Source: Methanobacteriota archaeon
GTDB lineage: Archaea > Thermoplasmatota > Thermoplasmata > UBA10834
Length of the DNA: 22,632 nt
Assembly (NCBI GenBank): GCA_011391345.1
Contig: JAABQR010000154.1
Span: forward strand, 1 to 22,632
Direction of reading: 5' to 3'
The position numbers and the translations under genes are program-made. The notes under the pieces were generated by a model, which did not search any database, had not been told where the DNA came from, and saw nothing but the letters and a program-made list of their open reading frames with translations. Positions 7,704 to 15,490 of the stretch are shown here, piece after piece (positions within the stretch are counted from its first letter, which is position 1; each line of letters starts with the position of its first letter).

Positions 7704-9083
7704 ATGGCCAAGGAGTATCACACGATCAACCAGGTCGCGGGCCCGCTGGTCTTCGTCGGGAAGACCGAACCGATCGCGTATGGCGAGCTCGTGTCGATCG
7801 CGCTTCCCGACGGTTCTGTCAAGAGAGGACAGGTGCTGGACACATCCGACGATGTCGTGGTCATCCAGGTGTTCGAGGGCACGGGCGGTATCGACCGCGC
7901 GTCAGGCGTGAAGTTCCTGGGCGAGACTATCAAGATGCCCGTCTCCAAGGACATGCTGGGCAGGATACTGTCCGGCTCCGGGGACCCGCTGGACAAGGGC
8001 CCGCCGATCATACCTGAGAAGAGGCTCGAGATCATCGGCGCGGCCATCAACCCCTACGCGAGGGACAACCCTCAGGAGTTCATCCAGACCGGGATATCCT
8101 CCATAGACGGCATGAACACGCTCGTGAGGGGGCAGAAGCTCCCGATCTTCTCCGGCTCCGGCCTGCCGCACAACGACATCGCGCTCCAGATCGCGAGGCA
8201 GGCGAAGGTGTTGGGTGAGAAGGATGAGTTCGCGGTTGTGTTCGCCGCGATGGGCATCACGAGCGAAGAGGCCCAGTACTTCATGAAGGATTTCGAGCGC
8301 ACAGGCGCGCTCAAGAAGGCGGTCGTGTTCCTCAACCTCGCGGACGACCCCGCGATCGAGAGGCTCCTGACGCCTAGGCTCGCCCTGACGACGGCCGAGT
8401 ATCTGGCGTTCGACCTCGACATGCAGGTGCTGGTCATCCTCACAGACCTCACGAACTACTGCGAGGCCCTGAGGCAGATCGGCGCGGCGAGGGAGGAGGT
8501 GCCAGCGAGACGCGGATACCCGGGATACATGTACACAGACCTCGCGAGCCTATACGAGCGCGCGGGCAGGATCAAGGGGAAGAAAGGCTCCATCACGCAG
8601 TGCCCGATCCTATCCATGCCCGGCGACGATATCACGCACCCGATCCCTGACCTGACAGGGTACATCACCGAGGGCCAGATCGTCGCGTCCAGGGACCTGC
8701 ACAGACAGGGCATCTATCCGCCCGTCGCCGTGGAGCGGTCCCTATCGAGGCTCATGGGGCAGGGCATAGGTCCCGGCCATACCAGGGAGGATCACAGGGC
8801 CGTGTCTGACCAGCTGTACGCGGCCTACGCGGAGGGTAGGGACTTCAGGGGCCTGGTCGCCATCGTGGGCAAGGAGGCGCTCTCGGACAGGGACAGGAAG
8901 TTCCTCGACTTCGCGGCCGCGTTCGAGGACAGGTTCGTGCGGCAGAGCAAGGACGAGGACAGGACCATCCAGCAGACACTGGACCTTGGCTGGGAACTGC
9001 TCTCCGCCCTCCCGGTCGATGCGCTGACCAAGATCGACAGGAAGTTCATAGAGAAGTACCACCCGATGAACAGGAAGAAGTGA
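7704..9083 (+). CDS. atpB: A-type ATP synthase regulatory subunit B
   Basis: A 459-residue non-catalytic partner of subunit A in the hexameric head. It shows TGISSIDGMNTLVRGQK followed by FSGSGLPHN, where catalytic subunits would have a Walker A loop; this replacement is diagnostic of B subunits. The segments ILTDLTNYCEALRQI and RRGYPGYMYTDLA are also family-typical. It begins 3 nt after atpA, so the two head subunits are likely translated in step. The length is normal. Confidence 0.97.
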   Translation: MAKEYHTINQVAGPLVFVGKTEPIAYGELVSIALPDGSVKRGQVLDTSDDVVVIQVFEGTGGIDRASGVKFLGETIKMPVSKDMLGRILSGSGDPLDKGPPIIPEKRLEIIGAAINPYARDNPQEFIQTGISSIDGMNTLVRGQKLPIFSGSGLPHNDIALQIARQAKVLGEKDEFAVVFAAMGITSEEAQYFMKDFERTGALKKAVVFLNLADDPAIERLLTPRLALTTAEYLAFDLDMQVLVILTDLTNYCEALRQIGAAREEVPARRGYPGYMYTDLASLYERAGRIKGKKGSITQCPILSMPGDDITHPIPDLTGYITEGQIVASRDLHRQGIYPPVAVERSLSRLMGQGIGPGHTREDHRAVSDQLYAAYAEGRDFRGLVAIVGKEALSDRDRKFLDFAAAFEDRFVRQSKDEDRTIQQTLDLGWELLSALPVDALTKIDRKFIEKYHPMNRKK

Positions 9084-9089
9084 GACGAG

Positions 9090-9731
9090 ATGCCCATCAG
9101 GGAGATCCAGCCTACAAGGTCCGAGCTGCTCGAGGTCACGAAGAAGATAAGGTTGACCAAGAACGGCCACAAGATCCTGAAGCTGAAGCGGGACGGCCTC
9201 ATACTCGAGTTCTTCAACATACTCGACCAGGCCAAGGATCTGAGGCAGGAGATAGCGAAGCAGTACGTCCAGGCGAGGGAGAAGATCGCGATTGCGGGCG
9301 CCGTCGACGGTGTCATCGCGGTCCGGTCGGCCGCGTACGCGCTGACGGTGCATCCTGAGATACAGCTCAGGAGCAGGAACCTGATGGGCGTCGTCGTGCC
9401 AGAGATCAAGTCCTCCAGGATCGTTGCGCCACTGGACGAGCGCGGATACGGCATCATAGGCACCTCGCCCAGGATAGACGAGGCGGCGGACGCCTACGAG
9501 AAGCTCGTCGAGACCGTGGTCAAGGCCGCGGAGCTCGAGACCACCATGAAGAAGCTGCTCGAGGAGATCGAGCGGACCAAGCGCAGGGTCAATGCGCTCG
9601 AGTTCAAGGTGCTCCCCGAACTGGAGGAGATCGAGCGGTTCATCCGGTTCAGACTCGAGGAGATGGAGCGGGACAACATATTCCGCCTGAAGCGCATCAA
9701 GAACAAGGCGGAGAAAAGGGCAGAGGCGTGA
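9090..9731 (+). CDS. atpD: A-type ATP synthase subunit D (rotor shaft)
   Basis: A 213-residue central shaft subunit, related in role to F-type gamma. The N-terminal PTRSELLEVTKKIRL and the long N- and C-terminal helices that form the antiparallel coiled coil are present. The conserved C-terminal helix contains RRVNALEFKVLPELEEIERFI (split here from longer sequence), typical of the family, and ends in a lysine/arginine-rich tail. The ATG lies 6 nt after the atpB stop. The gene ends in GTGA, where the stop overlaps the start of the small ORF that follows. Confidence 0.95.
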   Translation: MPIREIQPTRSELLEVTKKIRLTKNGHKILKLKRDGLILEFFNILDQAKDLRQEIAKQYVQAREKIAIAGAVDGVIAVRSAAYALTVHPEIQLRSRNLMGVVVPEIKSSRIVAPLDERGYGIIGTSPRIDEAADAYEKLVETVVKAAELETTMKKLLEEIERTKRRVNALEFKVLPELEEIERFIRFRLEEMERDNIFRLKRIKNKAEKRAEA

Positions 9732-9862
9732 CGGAGTTGCCCCTTCTCGACATCCTCCACGACCGCGTCAAGCTGCTGAAGCTGATATGGGTCGCCTTCT
9801 GGGCCAGCATGGTCTTCCTGGGGATCGGCTATGGATTGATCCTCATGGATCTAGTTGGGTAG
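9728..9862 (+). CDS. Small single-span membrane ORF after atpD
   Basis: A 44-codon ORF starting at a GTG whose last two bases belong to the atpD stop (GTGA), a typical translational-coupling overlap. The predicted product has a charged amphipathic N-terminus (about 1-18, with DRVKLLK) and one hydrophobic span of about 20 residues (IWVAFWASMVFLGIGYG and onward), then a short tail ending DLVG. It fills the space between atpD and the convergent acyl-CoA synthetase gene, overlapping that gene's stop by 12 nt. In Methanosarcina mazei a small gene, ahaG, follows ahaD in the same operon position; similarity in sequence is not claimed. It could encode an assembly or accessory factor of the ATP synthase, or be a chance ORF. 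The clear span and coupling favour a real gene. Confidence 0.6.
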   Translation: MTELPLLDILHDRVKLLKLIWVAFWASMVFLGIGYGLILMDLVG

Positions 9863-11284
9863 CTCCTCCATGTCGCCGTTCGGCGCGCGTCTCGGTATCT
9901 CGACGCCCTTCTTCCTCAACCACTTTCCGCGCTCTGAGAGCGCGTGCAGGGCGGTTATCCCGCGCTCAGGCACTGACATGACGGGGATGCCCCTCGAGTC
10001 GAGGAACTGTTCCGACTCCTGGTCGAATATCCCCGCGAAGCATGCAACAGTCGGCTTCCCGCTTATGCGCGCGGTGATGGCTATCCATTTCGCGATTTGG
10101 AACAGGTTCGTGGCTGCCTGACGCGCGGCTATGACCATGATCGCCTTCACCTCCGGGGCCTTCCCCACGGCTGTCAGGACGTTCGCGTACCTTGCCGTGT
10201 CGGCGTCCCCGATGATGTCGACGGGGTTTCCCGGGTTCCATGTGGGCGGGCACGCCTTCCTTATCTCATCCAGGGTCTCCGATGAAAGCTCTGCCAGTTG
10301 GAGCCCGAGGTCGTTCGCGAAATCAGTGGCGATGACCCCCATCCCGCCGGCGTTGGTGACGACCGCGATGCCCTCCCCGTCCATCGGCGGCTGGTTCGCG
10401 AGTGCCTGCGCCGCGTCGAACAGCTCGTACATGGTCTTCGCCCTGTACACGCCTGTCTGCTTGAACACACCCTCGTATGCGGAGTCCGAGCCAGCGAGCG
10501 CTCCAGTATGTGACTTGGCAGCCCTCGCCCCACGTTCCGTCCTGCCCGCCTTCAGTATCACTATGGGCTTCCTCAGCGACGCATCGCTGAGGGCGTCGAA
10601 GAACGCCTGACCGTCCCTTGTTGATTCCATGTACGCTGCGATGCACGTGGTCTTCTCGTCCGATGCGAAGTGCCTGATGAGATCGGAGTCGTCTATGTCT
10701 GCCTTGTTTCCGGAGCTCACGAATGCCGAGAACCCGAGCATCTCGCGCACTGAGTACTCTATCGCGGCGGTGCAGAACGCCCCGCTCTGCGAGAAGAACG
10801 CGATAGGCCCCTTCAGGGGTGTGGTCCTGGCGAAGGATGCGTTCATGCGCGCGTGTGGCGCGATGACCCCCAAGGAATTCGGGCCCACGAACTTCATCTT
10901 GTGCTCCGCGGCGATTGAGAGCAAATCCTTCTCCCTTGCCTTTCCTTCCTCGCCCCCTTCGGAGAAGCCCGCGGATATGATGACCGCTGCCTTCACACCC
11001 TTCCTGCCGGACTCCTCCATTACTGCAGGAACTAGAGTCGCTGGGACCACGATGACCGCAAGGTCCACTTTCCCTGGACAGTCCAGGATGGATCGGTAGC
11101 ATGGCATGCCAAGTATCGTCTTGTGGTTCGGGTTGACCAGGAACACCTTCCCGGGATACCCTTCACCGTACAGGTTCTCGATGACTATGTTGCCCACCTT
11201 TCCGGGTGTCGGCGTGGCGCCTATGACGGCGACTGACTTGGGGTCGAAGAACCCGCCTAGCTCGCGCATGACACGCAATACCAT
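9851..11284 (-). CDS. ADP-forming acyl-CoA synthetase alpha subunit
   Basis: A 477-residue protein with a CoA-binding Rossmann domain (PKSVAVIGATPTPGKVG, residues 15-31) followed by two succinyl-CoA-ligase-like flavodoxin domains. The phosphorylated histidine is His259 in SHTGALAGSD, and the conserved glutamate is in YMES (Glu220). These enzymes make acetate or other acids plus ATP from acyl-CoA, ADP and phosphate. The length fits a separate alpha subunit. The ATP-grasp beta subunit is not fused and is not encoded in this window, so it must lie elsewhere if the enzyme is active. The common GPNCLG motif reads GPNSLG here (Ser137). It starts 28 nt after the DP1 gene on the same strand and may be cotranscribed. 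The substrate cannot be predicted; Met6 is an alternative start. Confidence 0.85.
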   Translation of the reverse strand: MVLRVMRELGGFFDPKSVAVIGATPTPGKVGNIVIENLYGEGYPGKVFLVNPNHKTILGMPCYRSILDCPGKVDLAVIVVPATLVPAVMEESGRKGVKAAVIISAGFSEGGEEGKAREKDLLSIAAEHKMKFVGPNSLGVIAPHARMNASFARTTPLKGPIAFFSQSGAFCTAAIEYSVREMLGFSAFVSSGNKADIDDSDLIRHFASDEKTTCIAAYMESTRDGQAFFDALSDASLRKPIVILKAGRTERGARAAKSHTGALAGSDSAYEGVFKQTGVYRAKTMYELFDAAQALANQPPMDGEGIAVVTNAGGMGVIATDFANDLGLQLAELSSETLDEIRKACPPTWNPGNPVDIIGDADTARYANVLTAVGKAPEVKAIMVIAARQAATNLFQIAKWIAITARISGKPTVACFAGIFDQESEQFLDSRGIPVMSVPERGITALHALSERGKWLRKKGVEIPRRAPNGDMEELPN

Positions 11285-11312
11285 CGGCTGGATAAGAAAC
11301 CTCTCGCGCGCG

Positions 11313-12767
11313 TTAGTGGGAGAAGTCCTCGACCCACATCTCCCCGCTGCCGAGGTCGATCATCGGCACCTTGGCTGGATCCGGCACCTGGTTGTGCATC
11401 CTCTGGAACTCAGTCTGTGATTGCCATGCGGATGCGTTGATGAGTTTGATGCCCCTGTACTCCGCGATGCCGCACTTGTGCACATGGCCCGTGACGAATA
11501 TGTTCGGCACCTGGTCGATGACCAAGTAGTCCTTCTTCTCGGGCGCGAGCGCAGTCCTCTCGCCGTACACGGGAGCCAAGTGTCTCCGCCTGAGCATCTC
11601 CCTCATGGCCTCCAGCGGGTGAGCGTAGTCCAATCCAGAGATGTTCTTGATGTAGTCGTCCATGCTCCTGCCGTGGTACGCCAGGACCACTCTCCCCTCG
11701 ACATCCAGGTAGCACGGGTTGCCCACGAACATGATGTTGGAATCGAACATGGCCTGCACCTCTTTGGCCAGTGCAGGCTGCGGCTCCGCTAGCCTCACCG
11801 CGTCGTGGTTCCCAGGCATCATTATGATCTTGATCCAGTCCGGTATCGCCTTGACCATTTCTGCCAGCTCGGCATACTGCGCGAATACATCCTCGATGAG
11901 CAACTCGTCTTCCTGGCCAGGGTAGATGCCTATCCCGTCCACGAGGTCCCCGGGCATCATCATGTATCGGATGTCCTCGGCCACGGGGTCCTTCCGGAGC
12001 CACTCCATGAATCTCTTCCACTCTTCCGGGAGGAAAGTGTCGCTGCCCACGTGGATGTCGGAGACGAACGCCATCACTGCTCCCGAGCCGTTCGGCGTCA
12101 TGGCGCTGTTCATGGGCACATCTGGCCTGATGATCTCCTTCGCGATGACGATCTCCCCGTCCTTGCTGAACGACCCGGCGATGCCGAGGACCTCGTCCTT
12201 GATGAACCCCTCGCCCGCTCTCTTGGGGCCCTTCATCACGAGCACCTGGACCTTGTCCGTCTCATCCTCGATCTCCAGGAGCGTATGGCCGTTCTTCGTG
12301 GTCCTCGTCTCGTTCAAGATGCCGACGAGCTTGACTTCCCTCCGGACCTTCTTCGCCTTTGAGATTGGGATGATGCCCGCAAGTTCTCTCCTCTTGGCCA
12401 GGATCCTCTTGATGGATGTGTAACGGTCGTTGAAGAGTTTCGTGAAGTCTTGGATGTCCCCGACGCAGGTCGAGTTCCCGGTGATGTCCTTGATGATACG
12501 TATTGATGGAGGCGCAGTCTTGTCGACTTTCGGTCGCTCCGGTGCAGGTCTAGGTGCGGATTCTTGACTCGGTGCCTGCTGCTCGGCGGCGCACCCCGCA
12601 TAGCCATCCACATCCTCCCGCGACAGTATCAGCGGTTGATTCTCCGCATCCTTCAGGATGCGGTCGACGCACGCCATCGGGTCCTGCAACCTGGACAACG
12701 CCTCCGCGGCCTCTGGGTCGACGAGGATGCCCTTCTCCGTGAGCAGCTGGAGGATACGCTTCTTCAT
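11313..12767 (-). CDS. polB: DNA polymerase D small subunit DP1 (exonuclease)
   Basis: With the start chosen here, a 484-residue proofreading subunit of the euryarchaeal D-family polymerase. A helical N-terminal region and a low-complexity Pro/Glu linker (about 60-85) precede an OB-fold (about 142-217). A calcineurin-like Mre11-type phosphoesterase domain follows. All metal motifs are intact: DIH (Asp237, His239), GDLVD (Asp274), GNHD (Asn320, His321), YHGR (His365) and GHVH (His428, His430). Activity as a 3'-5' exonuclease is therefore expected. The frame is open to 12986, with ATG codons at 12812 and 12767. I chose 12767 because the TATA box at 12792-12797 lies 27 nt upstream, giving a leaderless mRNA, and because the longer versions would translate the promoter. 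The large subunit DP2 is not in the window. Confidence 0.93.
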   Translation of the reverse strand: MKKRILQLLTEKGILVDPEAAEALSRLQDPMACVDRILKDAENQPLILSREDVDGYAGCAAEQQAPSQESAPRPAPERPKVDKTAPPSIRIIKDITGNSTCVGDIQDFTKLFNDRYTSIKRILAKRRELAGIIPISKAKKVRREVKLVGILNETRTTKNGHTLLEIEDETDKVQVLVMKGPKRAGEGFIKDEVLGIAGSFSKDGEIVIAKEIIRPDVPMNSAMTPNGSGAVMAFVSDIHVGSDTFLPEEWKRFMEWLRKDPVAEDIRYMMMPGDLVDGIGIYPGQEDELLIEDVFAQYAELAEMVKAIPDWIKIIMMPGNHDAVRLAEPQPALAKEVQAMFDSNIMFVGNPCYLDVEGRVVLAYHGRSMDDYIKNISGLDYAHPLEAMREMLRRRHLAPVYGERTALAPEKKDYLVIDQVPNIFVTGHVHKCGIAEYRGIKLINASAWQSQTEFQRMHNQVPDPAKVPMIDLGSGEMWVEDFSH

Positions 12768-12790
12768 CCAGGGAATCCTAGCGCGGACGT

Positions 12791-12800
12791 CTTTAAATAG
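12791..12800. promoter_or_regulatory. Symmetric bidirectional TATA box
   Basis: The palindrome TTTAAA (12792-12797), within CTTTAAATAG, has exactly 24 nt on each side before the start codons of DP1 (ATG reading leftward from 12767) and the UPF0201 gene (GTG at 12822). Archaeal transcription usually starts about 25-27 nt from the TATA centre, so both mRNAs would be leaderless. On the minus strand the box is preceded by CGAAAAG, a good BRE-like element. The plus-strand flank GGACGT is a weaker match. Confidence 0.7.
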
Positions 12801-12821
12801 CTTTTCGAGCATGGTGCGCTC

Positions 12822-13208
12822 GTGGCTGAGGTGAAGGTCACTGCCAGATGCTTCCCGACCGAGGACAGGGCCAAGGTCGTGGATGCCATCGTCAAGCTGT
12901 TCCCCGATTTCGTCCCGGAGGGGGACGACCCCATCGTCGGCACTGCGCACTCGACCGAGGTTTTCGCAGAGCTCCTCAAGAAGCATAGGATAAGGTCCGC
13001 CGCACGGGCGGTCATGAGGCGCGGCATTTCAGACAACACCGTCAGCTTCACGCTCAACAAGCAGGTCGCGACCGTGGGGAAGGTCTCGTTCTCTGAGGAG
13101 AGACATCCCCTCGGCGACTTGGAGGTCGCAATCACGTGTGACGACATCGAGCGATTCATTGACGAGATCGCGCCACGGCCGAAGAGCAAGGAGGGCGATG
13201 GACGATGA
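12822..13208 (+). CDS. UPF0201-type RNA-binding-like protein
   Basis: A 128-residue protein resembling the archaeal UPF0201 family (PF01877, COG1931). The N-terminal strand VKVTARCFPTEDRAKVVDAI matches that family's pattern of a short strand, Pro-Thr-Glu and a helix. A second unit around residues 85-113 reads SEERHPLGDLEVAITCDD. Members are widespread in archaea, have an alpha/beta fold linked to RNA binding, and have no proven function. The GTG start at 12822 lies 27 nt from the bidirectional TATA box, so it is probably leaderless. Its stop overlaps the start of the TIM-barrel gene (ATGA). The family assignment is from pattern memory, not a search. Confidence 0.65.
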   Translation: MAEVKVTARCFPTEDRAKVVDAIVKLFPDFVPEGDDPIVGTAHSTEVFAELLKKHRIRSAARAVMRRGISDNTVSFTLNKQVATVGKVSFSEERHPLGDLEVAITCDDIERFIDEIAPRPKSKEGDGR

Positions 13209-13978
13209 TAGGCGTCGCGTCTCCACTCTTCTGCGGCACCCCGTTTCCTCGCATGGCCGAAGCGATCGCGGAACATTTCGAGCTCTGGGAGGTGCTGTCA
13301 GAAGGCCAGCACCGTCTGGACCTCGTGCGCGACGACCTGGTGCGTGCCAGGGACTCGCTCGGCCTCCGGTTCCAGGTTCACGCTCCTATGAGCGACGTCA
13401 ACGTCGGGAGCGTGTATGAGCCCATGAGGCTCGCGGCCGTCAGCGAGATCAAGCAGGTCATCACATTGTGCCGTGCACTGGACATCGCCGTGCTCACGGT
13501 GCATCCAGGGTTCGTGAACGGCATCGCTTTCCTTGACAGGTCGAAAGCGTTGGACATGACCCGCCGCTCGATCCATGAGCTCGCCCCGTTCGCCGAGGAG
13601 CACGGCATAGTGATGGCTGTCGAGAACCTGCCTGCCAACATCAATGCGACATGCACGAAGGCTTACGAACTCGTCGAGGTCCTGGAGGGCACGACCGCAT
13701 CGATATGCTTCGACATGGGTCACGCGAACACTGCGGGAGAGGTCGACAACATGCTCAAGCATGTGTCGAGGTTCAGGAACGTCCATATGCACAACAACGA
13801 GGGCCAGTGGGATCAGCACAACATCATCGACGACGGCATCGCGGACCTCGACAAGGTGGTCTCGGCGCTGAAAGAGTCATATTCGGGGAACATCGTGATA
13901 GAATCGACCGATCTCGGTCCAGGGTTGGAGAGCAAGGCAATCCTGGAGCGGCTCCTACACGATTGCCCCGCACCGTAG
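13205..13978 (+). CDS. Xylose-isomerase-like TIM-barrel metalloenzyme
   Basis: A 257-residue protein of the sugar isomerase / endonuclease IV superfamily (AP_endonuc_2). The candidate metal ligands are all present at strand ends: His59, His100 (TVHPGF), Glu140 (VENLP), Asp170 and His173 (FDMGH), His196, Asp203 with His205, and Glu233 (VIESTD). The length fits single-domain isomerase/epimerase members. The substrate is unknown: it could be a sugar isomerase, an epimerase or an AP endonuclease-like protein. It is translationally coupled to the UPF0201 gene (ATGA overlap). Its 3' end overlaps the convergent protease gene by 24 nt. Confidence 0.82.
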   Translation: MIGVASPLFCGTPFPRMAEAIAEHFELWEVLSEGQHRLDLVRDDLVRARDSLGLRFQVHAPMSDVNVGSVYEPMRLAAVSEIKQVITLCRALDIAVLTVHPGFVNGIAFLDRSKALDMTRRSIHELAPFAEEHGIVMAVENLPANINATCTKAYELVEVLEGTTASICFDMGHANTAGEVDNMLKHVSRFRNVHMHNNEGQWDQHNIIDDGIADLDKVVSALKESYSGNIVIESTDLGPGLESKAILERLLHDCPAP

Positions 13979-15325
13979 ACACTTGAATCTGCCGTCCTTC
14001 CAGTGCGCCTCCGTGTGGCCGCAGGCGGGACACACGAAGAAGCCTCCGAACCCCGGAGGTGCGGGGGACACCACTGGTCCTTCTGCCGAGCCACCCTGCC
14101 ACTGTCCCTGTTGAGCTGGCGCTTGAGGGGGCGGCCACTGCGGTTCCGGCGGGACGTACCTATAACCGTAGTAGTAAGGATACGGCGTCGGTGCCGGGGG
14201 CCTTTCCTCGAAGTACTTCTTCTTCGTCACGAACTCGACCATGCGGATGATGTAGTAGCCGAAGAAGACGGCCCCCATGGCCATCCACAATAGAACCGCG
14301 ATGCCCAGCAGCACGAGGGCTCCCATGCCAGACCCGTCGCTGAACACCTCAGTGGGCATAGAGAGGTAGTCGAACCCGAAGTGCAACATTATCGCGGAGG
14401 CGAGTCCGTGCCGCATGAACATGTATCCGAAGGCGACCCCTGCGACCGCTGACGGAAACACCTTCCACGCGCCCCAGCCCTCGTAGTGCCCGAACCCGAA
14501 CAACGCCGAGGAGATCAGGATCAGGACGACCTCGGGCGTTCCCAAGGTGAATCCGCCACCGAGGAGGTACCGGTACTTCTTCGCCTGGAGCGACTGTCGG
14601 AGGAGGTCGATGAGTAGGAGCGGGACACCTATGAGGAGCACTCTGACGATGAGCTCCTCCCATACCGAGGCGTTCGCAAGCAGGAACAGCAGTTCCCAGA
14701 GTGCCGAATCCTCGGTTGGGGAGGTAGGTTCCTCCCAGAGGATTCCCGACATGAGCACGATGACTACGTTCAGGAACAGGACGCCGAACATCAGGCCGCA
14801 CAGATCGAATATCGCACTGTGCCTCCTCGACTCGGCCTTCATCGTAAGCTCCTTGTGATACTGCTTCGCGCTGCTGAGGAACAGCCATACGGCACTCGCT
14901 ACTATCGCGGCGACGATGAGGATGTAGTATGCGGCGAGGGCGTCCCCTGAGATCTCCCCGATCGCGAGCAGGACTGGTGCAATCACGTACATCGTGTAGC
15001 TGTGATGTGTGATCACCGGCAGGACGATTGTCGTGCCATAGACAAGGGCGGCGAGGCCGACCAACAGTTGGACGATGAATGTAATCATGCCGAAAGCGAG
15101 GATTGTTTTGATGATGAGACGCCAAGACGGCGGTTTCCTCACAACAGCCGGCCCCGCCCCGATGGGCGTATTGAACGGCGTCCGCGCAGGCTCGGCGTGC
15201 CCGATTGGTGCGCTCGGGGCACCACATCTGGGGCAGTAACTACCCAAAGGCGGTATCCTGACGCCGCAGTATCTGCAATACTCTTCCCGTGGCTGCGGCA
15301 TCGGGCCGCCATCCGCGACCGGCAC
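13955..15325 (-). CDS. CPBP intramembrane protease with two zinc ribbons
   Basis: A 456-residue membrane protein. An N-terminal zinc ribbon (Cys17, Cys20, Cys31, Cys34) is followed by about eight membrane spans and a Pro/Tyr/Gln-rich tail. A second C-terminal ribbon has Cys432, Cys435, Cys449 and Cys452. The CPBP (Abi, Rce1-like) motifs are intact: EELIVR (Glu223, Glu224, Arg228), FGFGH (His280) and HFGFD (His315, Asp319). Family members cleave within membranes, as in CAAX-prenyl processing, or act as immunity proteins for bacteriocins. The GTG start at 15325 lies 27 nt from a TATA box (15348-15356), so it is probably leaderless; an ATG at 15301 would still keep both ribbons. Having ribbons at both ends is unusual and suggests regulated interactions. 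The true substrate is unknown. Confidence 0.82.
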   Translation of the reverse strand: MPVADGGPMPQPREEYCRYCGVRIPPLGSYCPRCGAPSAPIGHAEPARTPFNTPIGAGPAVVRKPPSWRLIIKTILAFGMITFIVQLLVGLAALVYGTTIVLPVITHHSYTMYVIAPVLLAIGEISGDALAAYYILIVAAIVASAVWLFLSSAKQYHKELTMKAESRRHSAIFDLCGLMFGVLFLNVVIVLMSGILWEEPTSPTEDSALWELLFLLANASVWEELIVRVLLIGVPLLLIDLLRQSLQAKKYRYLLGGGFTLGTPEVVLILISSALFGFGHYEGWGAWKVFPSAVAGVAFGYMFMRHGLASAIMLHFGFDYLSMPTEVFSDGSGMGALVLLGIAVLLWMAMGAVFFGYYIIRMVEFVTKKKYFEERPPAPTPYPYYYGYRYVPPEPQWPPPQAPAQQGQWQGGSAEGPVVSPAPPGFGGFFVCPACGHTEAHWKDGRFKCLRCGAIV

Positions 15326-15347
15326 GCGCGAAATGAGATTGTTCGCG

Positions 15348-15356
15348 ATATATTAT
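15348..15356 (-). promoter_or_regulatory. TATA box of the CPBP protease gene
   Basis: On the minus strand this is ATAATATAT, centred at 15352, 27 nt before the GTG at 15325. The spacing predicts a leaderless transcript and decides the start in favour of that GTG over the ATG at 15301. Confidence 0.55.
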
Positions 15357-15436
15357 GATTTGCGCAGTTGTGGCGGACTGGACACGTCCTGCGCCACGTC
15401 GACGGGATGGGATCAGGGCAGAACCCTCCGCCAACC

Positions 15437-15443
15437 TTTATAT
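15437..15443 (+). promoter_or_regulatory. TATA box of the 82-residue gene
   Basis: TTTATAT centred at 15440 predicts transcription from about 15467. That gives a leader of about 24 nt that includes the GGAGG site at 15479-15483. Unlike several neighbours, this gene therefore appears to have a leadered mRNA. Confidence 0.55.
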
Positions 15444-15490
15444 CGGCGGAATAGTGTTTTGCCATCGCCCTGCTTCACGGAGGCCACCAA

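Noticed and set aside
10323..11102. 259-codon minus-strand frame inside the acyl-CoA synthetase gene
   Set aside because: It is out of frame with a strongly conserved enzyme and its translation is Arg/Gly/His-rich low complexity.
12768..12986. Longer DP1 reading frame with 73 extra N-terminal residues
   Set aside because: It would translate through the bidirectional TATA box and into the divergent UPF0201 gene. The ATG at 12767 fits the promoter spacing and normal family length.
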